Assembly (NCBI GenBank): GCA_030544215.1
Contig: JARZZO010000013.1
Location: forward strand, 28,689,229 to 28,753,228
Source of the DNA: Zantedeschia hybrid cultivar
Taxonomy: Eukaryota; Streptophyta; Magnoliopsida; Alismatales; Araceae
Length of the DNA: 64,000 nucleotides
Direction: 5' to 3'
Part shown: in pieces, positions 23,050 to 35,184 of the stretch
Layout of the letters: every line of letters begins with the position of its first letter
Numbering within the stretch: position 1 is the first letter of the stretch
The notes under the pieces: model-generated
Database searches by the model: none
What the model was told of the DNA's origin: nothing
What the model saw: the letters and a program-made list of their open reading frames with translations, nothing else
Program-made: the position numbers and the translations under genes

Positions 23050-23489
23050 TCCGTCCCGAAGAAAAGAAAAGAATAGAAAAAGCAAAAGCAAAAAGGCAAA
23101 ATCCAAATGTCAAATCAAAAGGCCATCACATTACAAACGTTACATCAAGGCCATGAAATGAAACGAAAGGGAACGCAAGGTCGATAAATACCCCGGAAAG
23201 AAAATGACCGAACCCCAATGGATACTAGGGTAAGAAAGGAACATCTTTTTAGGTCTCCGGAACCTTCTCATGGGCTTTCTAAACTTATTCTTCCTTTCTT
23301 TCTAAAGAAGTGTACTCCAAACTTAAGGAATGGCTTAGATCGACTATGGGTCAAATCATCAAATGGGATCACGAATGGAAACACAAGTTCAAACACGATG
23401 GGTTTAAGTTAAATTGTTGAAGAATGATTTAGAAATTAAGTTAATAAATGAAATGATCTTTTGATCTGAGTACCATGCTGGTCTTTTAG

Positions 23490-23640
23490 TCAAAAATCCA
23501 AAAAAATACATATGCCAAAATCCCCAAAAAATACATGTTTCAAAATCCAAAAAATGTATATACATATTGTCAAAATCCAAAAAAAGCATATATTTCAAAA
23601 TCCAAAAAAAAGTACATATTTCAAAACAACAAAAATATTT
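23490..23640. repeat. A-rich short tandem repeat, Tat-2
   Basis: Four to five units of the same CAAAATCCAAAAAA type as 3990-4185. Confidence 0.7.
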
Positions 23641-23985
23641 CAATTAGCATTTGCTTGTTGCACTTAGTGTGTTTCATTCCTTTCTTTTTTAAGTGAGCAT
23701 TTGTCTGCTTGTATGTTGCATTTTGCTTAAGTTTGCTTATGGTTCAATTACCTTTGTTAATAAAGGCTATGCCCCTTGACCATTTATTGAAGGAAAAGAT
23801 TGATTGACCATTTATTTGGTCAGGCAAGGGGCTAAGCCTAAATAGATACTTAACCTGTTTGTTAAGTATGTACAGGATGCAAGACAAGCGCAGGAACACA
23901 AGATTGGAGCCCAAAAGTTTCATGTATATCATCAAAAGGTGTTTTTGTACATGATATATGAAAAGAAAAGAAGATACATAAGCCC

Positions 23986-26861
23986 TCAAGGTTGGATCTC
24001 CCCTCCGCCCTCATCAAGCTGGCTCTGGGCCTCGTCAGGTGCGTCCGGTGCTGGTCCTCGGCTGGGAGGTGGAGGTGGCCCCATCGTGCTCGGCCCTGCC
24101 TGGCCAGAAGACATGGCGACACTGGCAGTAAAAGCACTGGTCAGACCACACTCTTGGGCACGCTGCCGAGCTCGCCTGTACCTCTCCTCCACACTCCGGC
24201 ACTCGTGCTCAGCAATCCCTAATTGAACTCGGAGGGAGGCCATCTCTGAATCCATCTTCTGCCGCTCCTGCCTCTCCCGCTCTCGCTCCTCAGTGATGAA
24301 CCCCAGTCCAGACTGGAGGTGTGAAAGCTCTCGAGGAAGATCTCCAGTCGAGAGTCGGGCCACCTGCTCTTCCAGAGCCCGGATCTGCGCCGCATCGGCC
24401 TCAGCACGAGCAGCTGCAGCATGAGAACGCTCCAGTTCCGCTTCAGCCCTCTGAAGGGCTTCCTGAAGCTCAGCAACCTGAAGGGAAGTCATTGTTAGCT
24501 TAAGGCAATCAATTAAATAATCAAAATCAAAATTCAAAAAGTCGAAGAACTTACCCGAGCAGCTCGGTCCTCCTCTGCAAGAGAAGCTCGATGGATGGCA
24601 GAGGCGAGCTGACTCTGAAGGTCAGCCAGAGCGGCATCATGAGCAGCAGAGGAAGAAGATGAAGCTCCGAAGGAAGGGGGAGCCGCCTGGGTTTAGACGG
24701 CTCGCTGCACCAAAAGACAACTGTCAGTGTCAATCGCCAAAACGATCAATTAATTAAAGCATGCATTCATAAGCATTCATACATACCAGGTCATATAACT
24801 CTTTCTGGACTTGTTCTAGTTGGGCCTCCGCATCATGTAGGTGGGCTCGGAGGTCGATGATGACCGCGTCACGTGCATCCTGCATATCACATATACGTAC
24901 ATTCATTCACAAACATAAATCAAGATAATAAAATCAAAGACGTATAAATGCATACTTACATCGAGTGGTCGGAGGAGCCGAAGTTGATCGGCGTAGTGGG
25001 CCTGGTATTGCTGGAGGTAGGCCTCGCTACTCTCCGCACGGGACTCCACCCATACGCCTCGGCGGTGCCAGTCCTCGTATTGCTCTGGGAACTTGGCACG
25101 CCAGTCCGTGAGGGCTTGCTTGCCCCTCATGATCCTCCCGACGCCCTCCGGGACCTCATCAATCCATTCTTGATGAAGACCCAATGTCCTCATCATGAGC
25201 CGGAGGCGGAGGGGCTCGATCTCGTTCATGCAGTGCAGCCACATCTGCCTCCCGAACCTCCTCCTGCCAGCCGTCACCCACGGCTGACCCTCCTCGCCCA
25301 TACCAAGGTACGGGCGCCAGATCACCTGTATATAGATTAGGTGCATTCATTAAATAAATTGCATTTAAGGAATAAAAGATTGCATTTAATAAAATTGAAC
25401 AAGTTAAAAACTTACCAGGAGCTCTGGGTAATCCAGGAGCTGACGGCGGAGGGCCGTCAGCTGGTGGTGCTGAGGAGCCGTGTCCACGATTGGCTGCCAA
25501 CGGCAGGCCAATGGGACGGCGCTGGGTCTCGCGATCCGCGCTCTGCCGAGCGAGAAGTAATGGTAACTCCAAACCTGCATTCATGAACATATAAGTTAGG
25601 AAAAAGCATCATATCATATTGCATATCATAAACAAATAATTAAACAACTTAATACCTAGAGGAACGGCAAGAAGCCGCTGACAGTGGTCTCACGGTCCGG
25701 CGTGACCGCAGACAAATCGGCGAAGAGGTGGGCCAGAAGGGCCGCACCCCAGGCGTACTCTCCTAGACTCTCTAAATCATCTAATAGATAAAGGAATCTA
25801 CAGTGAATGTGGTCGCCCTTCGTACCAAAGAGCAACCGACCAAAGAAGAAAACTAGAAAGACCCTAAGCTGCCTATCTACCTCCTCCACCTGACTCGGGT
25901 CGCTACAGTAGACGGCGGAGGATGACTCAGCTAACCTATCCCTAAACTCTTCCCAGGTCTCGTCAGACCGACGCCGGGGCTCATCTAGACCTAAGGCGGC
26001 CTCTACCTCTACCCTAGGAACCATCCTAGACTCCCTACCTAAGCTGGACACCTCTATCCCTAATAGAGCCTCTGCCAATCCCTGATAGTTGGGGTAAGTA
26101 ACCCCACTTACAGGTCGGCCCTCTACCCTGAGGCCAGTGATCCTGGCCACATCCTCTAGGGTGGGGACCATATGTCCCCACGGCATTAGGAAAGCACGGC
26201 TTTTCGCATGTCACCTCTCCCGCAGCACCTGCAGGAGGACCAAATCAAGCCAAAATGGCTCAATATCTAATACCTCGCCGAACCCCATCCGGCGTAGGCG
26301 CGCCTTCTGGAAATCCGGGAGCCCTCTATAAACCCCTGTCACAAGGTCCCAACTAATTCTGGACCTCATCACTCCCTGCAAATAAAACATAAAAAAATAG
26401 GGTCAGTAATGAATAAAAACAGGAAAATCACTTTTGTTTTGAAAGGCGTCAGCACACACAGACGTTTTTCAAAACACGTCCACATACCCTGATGCCATTC
26501 AAAATTATTTTCTGTCTAATTAAAAATTCGGAATTAACCTTGAAAGACGTCAGCCCAGGGTGACGCCTTTTGAATTGCGTCACCTGGTCTAGATGCATTT
26601 CAAGACCCGATTCCGGGTTCTTGAAGAACCCCTTTTTTTCCTCTTTTTGTCATCACATTCAAACCATAGGAGGCTTACCGTGTGGAGGTCGCCCTCCTCT
26701 TCTTCCTCCATTGCCACAGGCGCCGGTGGAGGGATCTCCTCCTCCAAAAATGCCGCGGCTTCGGCTAGCACCGCCGGAACCTCCTCGAGGACTTCTTCCT
26801 CGTGCCTTCGCCGCCTCTTGGCTAGGACTTTCATCTTCCTAGAACCTTCACCACGTTCCAT
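23986..26861 (-). pseudogene. Tat-2 antisense gene A: plant mobile domain + coiled coil, seven exons
   Basis: Exons on the minus strand: 26861-26679 (ATG), 26375-25656, 25574-25416, 25325-24960, 24879-24787, 24704-24555, 24477-23986. All borders are AG/GT, all phase 0, and exons 2 and 3 have the same length as in Tat-1. Exon lengths elsewhere differ only by whole codons. Domain order is as in Tat-1. Exon 3 is open here (TGG where Tat-1 has TAG), and exon 5 is five codons longer and extends the coiled coil. Breaks: TGA in exon 2 (26211-26213, from TGG), TAG at the last codon of exon 2 (25656-25658, shared), and TAA in exon 6 (24693-24695). Keeping seven exons in two insertions shows that the gene moved with the element. 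Confidence 0.83.
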
Positions 26862-27521
26862 GGTCAAGAGAGGGAGTTTTGAGGGAAAAAAGGGAAGGAG
26901 ATCGCCGGAGATCGCCGGTGTGAAGAGAGAGAGAGATCAAGGGAAAAAGTGAGGAAGAAAGGGGGCCTTCGCGGGTCTGTAAACGCAAAGATGAAAGGCG
27001 TCGATTCAGATGGACGCGTTTTAGGGCGCATAAGTTGAGGCGGTAAGGACAGCTGTTTGAACTGATTGAAAGACGTCTACGTTGACTGACGCGTTTAAGA
27101 TTACCGCCAATTCTTGTTCAGAGCCGTACAGAACAAAATGATGAACGACGTCTTATTATAAAGACGCGTTTTATGAGATTAATTACGGAATTAATGGCAG
27201 AATTCTGGAAAAAGTAGGAGAGAGAGTTGAAAGGCGTCAATGGTTGCAGACGCAATTTAAAGTTTAATCAGGCTTTTGAGGATTAGATTGAATTTCTGAA
27301 AAAGGAATTATAGTTGAAAAGCGTCTTTCTGAGTGGACGCGTTTTACATTTAACAGAACCCGAATTGTCAAATTTTCAGGAAAAATCCAGTTTTTACTAA
27401 AGGAGAAATTATGTGTACATCACAGGAAGTTAAGGAAAGGATTTCAAGGCATGAAAAATTATTCTTTATTCAATAAAATTCTTTATTACATCATAAAGAA
27501 AAAAAAAGAGAAAGAGGACAT
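26862..27521. promoter_or_regulatory. upstream region of gene A in Tat-2
   Basis: Non-coding, with five inverted-repeat units (about 26991, 27066, 27143, 27227, 27314). Four more units lie in intron 1 (26434-26610). Same arrangement as Tat-1. Confidence 0.55.
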
Positions 27522-28892
27522 TTAAGGGAGAATTTCATGAAGACTTTTAAGGTAAGGAAATTTTAATCTTCTATCTTTATCTTTAGAGGATTTTACACGG
27601 TAACTAAAGCCAAGGTTCCATAAAGTAGTGATGATTTGTATGGCTTCATAATCTTCGTCGGATTCTAAGTTACGCTTCTTGATTGGGGATGTGAGAGAGA
27701 ATTCAGGGAATTCACGACGGCCCAAGCTAAGTTGAGTAAGGCACCGGTGTGGGTTGTATAACACGAACTCGGTGGCTTCAATCAACTTGAGATCTGCTCC
27801 TGCTGCACGGCACACCCAAATAGGTTTTCCAACAAGAGCGAGCGGAGATGAGTCGAATATGTCGGACGTCATGAGCTTCAGATATTCTCTCCAATCGGCT
27901 CGGGTCTTGAGCTTTGGAACCTTGTTGACCATGTGCTCATTGAACTTTACAATGTTAGCAATGCAATGAATTGGACTATTCAAGAAGATTTGAGATGGAT
28001 TCAGAGGCCTTTTCTTACAATACTCGAACTTGAAGTGGAGTTCAACCCACAAGGCAAAAAGTAACATGCACCCATAGGGGGGACGACCCACAGAGGCCGC
28101 AGAAAGCCCGTTGTAAAGATATGCCAAGAGTGGAGTGCTAATGGACTTACCTTCGAAGATTGCGCAAATGGCACTAACCTGATCATCTTCCAAGATGTTA
28201 TCCTGCGCAGGGAAGAATAAGGCACCGGCAAGGCATGTAACGAAAGCTTTCGTAACATCCTCCGCTTCATCCTCCCCTAGATCATCAATTTCATATAGAG
28301 TCCACTCAGCGAGCTTTGCAAGATTGATCCCTTTCTTGGTAAGGCATCCTTTAGCCTCTGAAGGATCCTTCATGATTGATGTCAACAATTGTTGACCGGT
28401 GATTCTCTCTCTTGTCAAAGCTATTTTATCTTTATTATCTTTGGTCTTTGGGAGACCTAATAGAAGCTCTGCCTCTTCCAAAAGGATTGTGCACTCGAAG
28501 TCTTGGAAGAAGAACGTATGAGTTTGGGGATGCCACCACTCGATCAAGGCACCCATAGCCGCCCAATCTACGTTCGAACTTTTGTAATTTTTGGCAAGCA
28601 CCACAAGACCTTGAAGATTCCACTTGGATATGAAAACTTGCATGGAAAGCTTAACACTTTTTGCAAGTTTACGAATCCAAGGTAGAGAGGTGAACTTCCT
28701 TGGGCCAGGAAACATAGGATAATTCTGAAAACAAAAGGAAGAACAAGATGAAGAACACAAAAGAATAAGAACAAGGATTGAAGGGAAGTGGATTTAACTT
28801 ACTTGAAGATTGTGATCTCTTCCATTGAGATGATTTTTCACGTCGAAAAACTTCTCTAGAGATACCTTCATCCTCTTGTTTGAAGAATCCAT
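27522..28892 (-). CDS. Tat-2 antisense gene B: plant mobile domain protein, two exons, open
   Basis: Exon 1 is 28892-28803 (ATG, MDSSNKRMKVSLEKFF, 30 codons). Exon 2 is 28724-27522 after TTTTCAG, phase 0, ending LKSLHEILP stop. The spliced frame of about 430 residues has no internal stop, so it is the only intact gene in Tat-2. Plant mobile domain: WNLQGLVVLAK, WHPQTHTFFFQDFECTILLE, ELLLGLPKT, then a helical region with GRPPYGCMLLFALWVELHF. The gene has its own TATA box (29027-29034). It is transcribed against the element and would be independent of the LTR promoter. Host gene capture or a DNA-transposon origin are both possible sources of the domain. Confidence 0.85.
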
Positions 28893-29026
28893 CCTCTTTT
28901 TCGGAGTTCCTCCTTCTTGAAGCTTGGAAACCTTGGAAACTTTGAAGAAACCTTGAAACTTTAGAAGAAAACTCAACTTTGGATCTTTGGATTATGGTAG
29001 GATTGCTTGGGAACAACCTAAGGGTG

Positions 29027-29034
29027 TTTATATA
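29027..29034 (-). promoter_or_regulatory. TATA box of gene B, Tat-2
   Basis: TATATAAA on the minus strand about 135 bp before the gene B ATG; conserved in Tat-1. Confidence 0.6.
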
Positions 29035-29938
29035 GAAGGAATTGCGATCCTAGGAAGACTTTTCCGGATTGGAAAAGGGATGTGCATTGGTAGAGTTGGA
29101 ATTCGAATAGAGAACAAGCAGAAACCTGTTTCTGTGAGTAAAAGGCGTCGAGGAGCACCGCCGCGTTTTAACATTGAATGGCGTCTGCTCGACATGACGC
29201 GTTTCATCCTTTCTGTGATTTACCTGAAATTCTGTGGTTTTTAAATTAGATATTTGTTTGGAATTATTAATAATTTTGATTGCAGGAAATTCAAGAAAAC
29301 CTGAGTAAAGCTGAAAAATATCAAGAAGATCCCACTGTGGGAGTCAAGAAGTCCTGACCGTGACTAAAAAGACGGTTATCTCTACCCTTGTATTATTCCA
29401 TGTAATTTATTCGCATTACTATATGATAAATATTTATTAGAGCATGTCAAGGACCTTGTGGTTTTGATGAAACTGGAATTTGAGTTCCCCTTCAACAAAA
29501 ACAGTGATAATTCCAGAGGATTCTTAATCGCACGGATAGGCCGTTGGATTGTTAATTAGCGAGGACGATGGTTCCACTTTTGTGAAACGGTGCGCGGATA
29601 AACGAGCTTCGGCTTAGCACTGGATTATGAGAATTAGTATCTTGACTCATTAATGACAATTTAACAATATTATCCTTGATTAATTTATATTTTATTTGAC
29701 TTTATATTTTTCTTTTAGCCCAGCATGCATCATATAGGATTTTGAAATCATTGTGATAAGGATTAATTACTGATTAAGTTTCAGACCATTAAATCAAATA
29801 ATTTCAACATGATATGAAATATTCCATTCTGAATTGGGTATCTTGATTATCTTTGAGGTTCGCTTGAAGATATCATTGCGATTCTATCCTTTCTTGGATT
29901 CTTTATCCAATATTTCTTGTTTTCTTTTAAGATCCATC

Positions 29939-30025
29939 ATGGCTGCAGCACGTCCACATTGGCTGGCAAACGCTCCCTATGATGAAACCTACAGTGTCTA
30001 TAACCTGGGGTACTTCCCACTCTGA
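29939..30025 (+). CDS. small conserved ORF, 28 codons, unknown
   Basis: MAAARPHWLANAP ... NLGYFPL, the counterpart of 10661-10756, ending three codons earlier by CGA to TGA. Confidence 0.28.
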   Translation: MAAARPHWLANAPYDETYSVYNLGYFPL

Positions 30026-30164
30026 GGAGGTTGATCGACCTTATTTTATTTTCTTGTCTACCTCATCCAGACAAGATTGATTCCATTGATCTCTTTGAAC
30101 TATCTTCATTGATAATTTCGAGAAAAATTTCAATCATGTGATGTTAAGAGCGTGTCTCATCACA

Positions 30165-30228
30165 CCTTGGCATCACCTTTTCAGTACATTACATTTCATT
30201 TCACTCCCTTGTAAAGGTGATGCCAAGG
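30165..30228. repeat. stem-loop directly upstream of the Tat-2 3' LTR
   Basis: CCTTGGCATCACCTTT and AAAGGTGATGCCAAGG are exact complements over 16 bp with a 32-nt loop. The LTR starts 9 nt later. The stem is 2 bp longer than in Tat-1. Confidence 0.82.
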
Positions 30229-30237
30229 TAAGGCAGT

Positions 30238-31569
30238 TGTAGACACGCTAATTTTGACGTCATTTTGAGTAAATTTCATATCATATAATAATGTCTCAGA
30301 ATGGTTTGATATTTAATCATTGATTAATTTTTATTGATCTTTTTGAGTGTCGGGTCGAACAGACATGTTTAAGTTAATCAATTGAATTGATTTTAACTCA
30401 AATTTCAGTTGAAATATGAAGAAGTCTAAAAGACGTCTACCTGTGTGGACGCCATTTAGAGTTTATTCTTATTTTAAATGTTTAAATTTGAATTTTAATC
30501 AATTGATTAATTAGCTAAAAGGCGTCTGCAAGGCACGACGCGTTTTAGGTTTCCTAAGCTATTTCTACTTCTCTTCCGGATGTTTATCCTTATCTTAATT
30601 AGTGTAAAAGACGTCTTCACATATAGACACGTTTTAGCTAATATAGATAAAGATAAGTTTTCCCGGATGTTTATCCTTATTTTAATTAATCTGAAAGGCG
30701 TCAGCAAATGTGGACGCGTTTTAGATAATTACAGATAAAGATGAATTAATCTGTATTTATCTGTTGGTTAAGATGGATAAATTCCATATTTTTTCATGTA
30801 AATCTGCGGACGCAGAAGAAGTCTATAAATACTTTACATCTTGGAGAGTTAAAAAAAAAAAAAGTTAAGCGTAATCTTGAGTTGATTATCATTGAGCAAT
30901 AGCGAGTTGATGATCGGAGCAACAACGTCGGAATGCCGAAGCGCTGCCATTTCCAGAAGTCGGCATCCTTTCAAGATTCTTCATCCATTCAAGAATTCAA
31001 CAATTGGGCATAAGTCTTTATTTTCTACATTCATTTCATTTAGTTCTACATTCTTCATTATCACTTCATGCAACACACCACAACATCATTCTTTCCAAAA
31101 CCTATTTGATTAAGGGGTTTCAAAAGCCACTCAACAAGTAAGTTTGCTGTTTAATTGCATGTTTAACATCATGATTAGAATAGATACTATTCTTACTTAA
31201 AGTTCTCATCATTGTTTCTTCATTTCTCTTTCCATTTTTCTTAACGGAGCAAAAAGGAGAATCAAAAGGAGTAAATCAAGCACAAAGTCACAAGAATCTC
31301 TGGACGATCCTCAAATCCTCAACTTCAAATTCAACAGCAAGAACAAAGAACGAGAAGGGCTCTCTTTCTTCAGCCGGCTGAAGAAGGAGAACCAAGAGCT
31401 CAATATCTTCCGCGTTTAAACAGGTAGGCGATCAAACTTTGTTTTGGAACTTCTAAGTCAAAAGTTTCTGGCGACCACTGCACTTAGTTTCTGTTTTTAA
31501 TAGGTTTATTTTGCACCTAAATAACATAGATTTTTCATAATAATCACACAATCATTTTAAGCACTCACA
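30238..31569 (+). repeat. Tat-2 3' LTR
   Basis: 1332 bp, same length as the 5' LTR. TATAAATA at 30824-30831; perfect palindrome CTTCAGCCGGCTGAAG at 31368-31383. Confidence 0.95.
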
Positions 31570-31574
31570 GGGCT
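31570..31574. repeat. target site duplication GGGCT, right copy (Tat-2)
   Basis: Matches 12086-12090. Confidence 0.9.
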
Positions 31575-31786
31575 CTCTTTCTTCAGCCGGCTGAAGAGGG
31601 GGAATCAAGAGCTCAACATCTCCCACGTCCAAACAGGTAGGCGATCAAACTCTTTCTTTTAGAACTTTTAAGTCAAAAGTTTCTGGCGATCACATTACTC
31701 AGTTTCTTTTTAATAGGTTTTACTTTGCACTTAAACAACATAGATTTTTTTTCATGATAATTACACACCCATTTTAAGCACTCACA
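31575..31786 (+). repeat. Tat-1 3' LTR, second part
   Basis: Continues the Tat-1 LTR after the Tat-2 insertion. The palindrome CTTCAGCCGGCTGAAG lies at 31581-31596, and the end is CACTCACA. It is closer to the Tat-3 LTR than to Tat-2 in the CATCTCCCACGTCC stretch. Confidence 0.9.
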
Positions 31787-33051
31787 GTAGTACTATGGTT
31801 TTTGTTCATCATCCATCTCTTCTAACAGCTCCATTAACATAATTTCTCTCTTTTCCACAATATTTCTATCTTTGACCTTCTTCAGCAGCTTCTCCTTAGT
31901 CCTAAGGAATGAAGGGTCTTTCACGGCAGGTGAAAGACGCCTATGAACGATGATTGATTCGAATTGTCTGCTGATTGGAAAATTGAGGGATAATGCAAGT
32001 GAAGCTAGAGCGTCATCTAAGATGTTCTGATTCCTAGGAACATAGATGAAGATCAATTTTGTGAAGAGCTTCACATAAGCAGAAGTAAGTTCTTAATAAG
32101 GCTTGACCTTGGGATCAAGAGTTCGATATTTGGTTAACACCTGGTGGAGAATCAATTGGCTATCACCTACAATTTCGAGTTTGGTGTCACCATGGAGATG
32201 AGCAACCTCGAGGTCAGCAAGGAGTGCCTCGTATTCAGCTATATTGTTAGTGATTGGAAAGTCAAGCTGAAAGGCTTGTGGAATGGTGACACCTTCAGGT
32301 GACAGCAGAACAATACCGATACCCAAACTGTAGGAATTCAGAGCTCCGTCAAAATGCAGAGTCCACATATCATCTTTGATTCTCTCTATGGACATCAGTT
32401 CCTCATCCGGAAACTCCGATTGGACTGGATCAAAACGAGGAAGGGGATGATGAGCGAGATGTTCTGTGATGGCATAGCCTTTGATCGCTTTCTGTTGAAT
32501 GTAAGTGATATCAAATTGAGATAAGAAGCTATGCCATCGTGCTAATCTATCAGTAAGGACATATTTCTCAAGAAGAAACTTAATCGGATTCATCCTAGCG
32601 ATGAGATGGACTTCATGGGCTAGAAAGTAATGCTTCAATTTCTGAACCATCCATACAAGTGCTGCATATGTTTTCTCCATTGTTGTGTATCTCTGTTCAA
32701 TAGGGTTGAGAAGTTTAGAGAGATAGTAGGCTGCTCTCTCCTTTCCTTCTTCATCCTCTTGTGCTAGGACAACCCCCACCGCATCATCCAGGACATAAAT
32801 ATATAGAATCAAAGGTTTGCCCGGAGATGGTAGTCTCAAAATAGGAGGACTGGCCAAATAATTCTTCAATCCATCAAATGCCTCTTGACACTTATCGTCC
32901 CAATTGAATTTGACTCCCAGCTTAGTAAACTCGTAAAACAGTTTACATCTTTGTGAGTGTTGAGAGACAAATCGGCGAATAAACTGCAACCTCCCGATTA
33001 ATCCTCTTAACTCTTTCAAGTTCTTGGGAGGTGGCATTTCTCTAATAGCTT
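31787..33051 (-). pseudogene. Tat-3 RNase H and second RNase H, cut by Tat-1
   Basis: Frame pieces 33037-32093 and 32074-31793. It begins at MPPPKNLKELRG, passes RNase H (LYIYVLDDAVGVVLAQ) and the second RNase H (WTLHFDGALN, NNIAEYEALLADLE), and ends at EEMDDEQKP. A TAG then stands where the others have TGG, and the Tat-1 LTR follows. A short frame break lies near 32090 (PY / KLFTK). Confidence 0.88.
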
Positions 33052-35178
33052 TTACCTTGTTGGGATCGATCTCAATTCCCCGTTTACTGACAATGAATCC
33101 AAGTAATTTTTCTGAGGATAGCCCGAATATACATTTTCCTGAGGATAGCCTCTTTCTAATACTCTTGCCAAAACTTTGGCATGCTCAGTCTTAGTCTTAG
33201 CTTTCACTAACAAATCATCCACATACACTTCTAAATCTATATGCATCATGTCATAGAATATTGCCATCATAGCCCTCTGATAAGTGGCTCCAGCGTTCTT
33301 TAGTCCAAAAGACATGACGACATAATAATATGTTCCCCAAGGTGTAGTGAACGATGTCTTTTCTTGATCTTCTTCTGCCAACTTGATTTGATTATATCTT
33401 GAGAATCCATCCATAAATGATAGAGTTTCATAGCCAGCTGTGTTATCGATGAGTACATCAATGTGGGACAGTGGAAAGTAATCCTTAGGACATGTCCAGT
33501 TTAAATCTCGGAAGTCAATATAGATCCTGACCTTCCCATCTTTCTTCATAACCGGGACTATATTGGCCACCCATTGTGGATAGAGGACAACTCTAATAAA
33601 TTTGGTTTTATGTAGCTTATCGACCTCTTCCTTCATCTTCAAAGCCATTTATGGGTAGAATCGCCTTAACTTTTGTTTAACTGAGCTAGCTCCATCCTTC
33701 AATGTCAATCGATGTTCCACTAGTGATGAGTCTAACCCCGGCATATCCTCATAACTCCAGGTGAAAGTGTCCTTATAATCTCTGAGAACTTGGACCACTG
33801 CCTTCTCATCTATTTCAGAAAGATTTTTACTAACGAGGACAACCTTAGGTTCGTCTTCAGTTTCTAGATTGATCTCTTTGGTAGGCTCTTCTACGGCAAC
33901 TGAGGGTTCATCAAATCTTTTTACTCCACTAACATATGCCTCAGCTGCGTCCTCGTCATCTTCCTCATCTTCAACAATGGGGTCTTTCTCGTGTATAAAT
34001 TCATACACCTCATATCCATCATTGACTGACTCATCATCTACACAATCTTCTAGCATCTGAAAAGGATTCTCTAACAGTTGATGGATCATAGAGCAAGAAA
34101 GGCATTTGAATGCTAGATCCTAGAGGTATCTTTCTGGAATTCTTCTACCTTTATATTTCCTAGACTTCCTAACCTGACTAACCTGCCTAGAACTAGACTC
34201 CCTAACTTCACTAGACTCCCTATCATGACCTAATGAGGACGAAGAAGGATGAAAATTATAGGATATATGAGGGAATACAGGAGAATCCTCCCGAGGACAG
34301 GGACAAAGCAAGTCTAGAAGAGAATCTTGCCCGAGTGACTCACGCGATGGAGTACGGTCGGACAAGTAGGAAGTTTCCTCAACGAGGATCTGGGAGAAGG
34401 AAGTTGCCAAATTGGCGTTTTTTTTTTGGGGAAAGGATGAATTAATTATAAAATAAGAATAGAGACGAATAGGAGGAGAATGGGATGGAGGAAGCGACAC
34501 CAAGGCCAAAAGATTGGTGGGATCATACAGTAGCATGTCCCAGATTAAATAATAAATCCTCTCTAGATCGAGAGGAGGTTGAGGGATAAAGTCCCGTGAG
34601 GACAGAGTGATCATGATGGGCGAAGTCCGTGGAATATCTTCAGTAATGACCCGCGACCAAGTCGGGGTCAGAAGTAGAGTACGGAATAGAGTATGAAGTG
34701 TGAAAATGCGAGAGGGATAGGTTCCTCTCCAGAGAAAATCAGTTGTATAACCAGCTTCATAGGGGTCATCTGGCTCCCCTTCATCTGTTTCCTTAGACAA
34801 CAGAATTCTCTTGTCAACAATGGCGCCAGGCCCTTCAATCAGTTTGTCTATCAATGGCGGCCATTTCGGCTCTGAGGGGTCAAGAAATAATCTGTTTAAT
34901 GCAATGTACAGATCCCTCAGGTCGAACCATCGGTACCATTCACACTCTGGATCTTGGAATTTCCTCCTTTTCATCGGCCGTAGAGTCTCCAAGGACTGGC
35001 ACGTCAGCAATTCTGAGCAGTGCCTGGCCAGGTCCCTTCCATAAATGTCATGGAGATCGAACTGGGAAGTGATTAGCACCGTGTTATCATTATCATGACT
35101 GATTATGGGCCCCTTGACAAAATGTGTATGTAGGGTCCATGTCAAGAGATCCCCGCCTTCTTTGCATGGTATAGTCAT
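33052..35178 (-). pseudogene. Tat-3 linker and reverse transcriptase
   Basis: The conserved linker runs from 35178 to about 34120, open throughout. One frame continues into the acidic stretch and RT, interrupted only by TAG (34120-34122) and TAA (33649-33651, in place of CAA). This shows that linker and RT shared a frame. The YVDDL motif is near 33230. Just after it a short duplication around a repeated CTGAGGATAGCC (33108-33153) destroys the frame (RGYPQENVYSGYPQ). Function is as for Tat-2. Confidence 0.85.
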
Positions 35179-35184
35179 TGTTTC

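Larger units (their letters stand above)
22736..23985. other. Tat-2 spacer between integrase and gene A
   Basis: Non-coding. It contains the polypurine motif AAAAAAAATGGGGGAGA at 23033-23049 and A-rich repeats at 23490-23640, matching Tat-1. Confidence 0.6.
29035..30237. other. Tat-2 spacer between gene B promoter and 3' LTR
   Basis: Two inverted-repeat units (29140-29172, about 29175-29208), the small ORF 29939-30025 and the stem-loop 30165-30228. Otherwise nothing recognised. Confidence 0.6.
12091..31569 (+). mobile_element. Tat-2: complete 19.5-kb Tat/Ogre-like Ty3/gypsy element
   Basis: TG...CA ends, two 1332-bp LTRs, GGGCT duplications and a tRNA-Arg-type primer site. Order: gag, protease, G-patch, linker, RT, RNase H, second RNase H, integrase, antisense genes A and B, spacer, LTR. 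The LTRs differ at roughly three dozen positions by eye (about 2.7 percent), mostly transitions, so the insertion is not recent. Gag-pol has many stops, a 113-base RT deletion and a 1-base shift. Size and primer type resemble Ogre elements, but there is no extra ORF before gag. Confidence 0.95.
1..31786 (+). mobile_element. Tat-1: Ty3/gypsy Tat/Ogre-like element, 5' part outside window, interrupted by Tat-2
   Basis: The element enters the window inside pol and runs through integrase, antisense genes A and B, and a 3' LTR that starts at 10960. That LTR is cut at 12090 by Tat-2 and resumes at 31575, ending ...CACTCACA at 31786. The next bases, GTAGT (31787-31791), fall inside minus-strand Tat-3 pol, so Tat-1 sits in Tat-3. 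The matching left copy of GTAGT should lie left of the window. Assignment to Tat rests on the second RNase H domain. Coding parts carry frameshifts and stops, so it is dead. The order is directly visible from the interrupted LTR and the 5-bp duplication around Tat-2. Confidence 0.88.
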
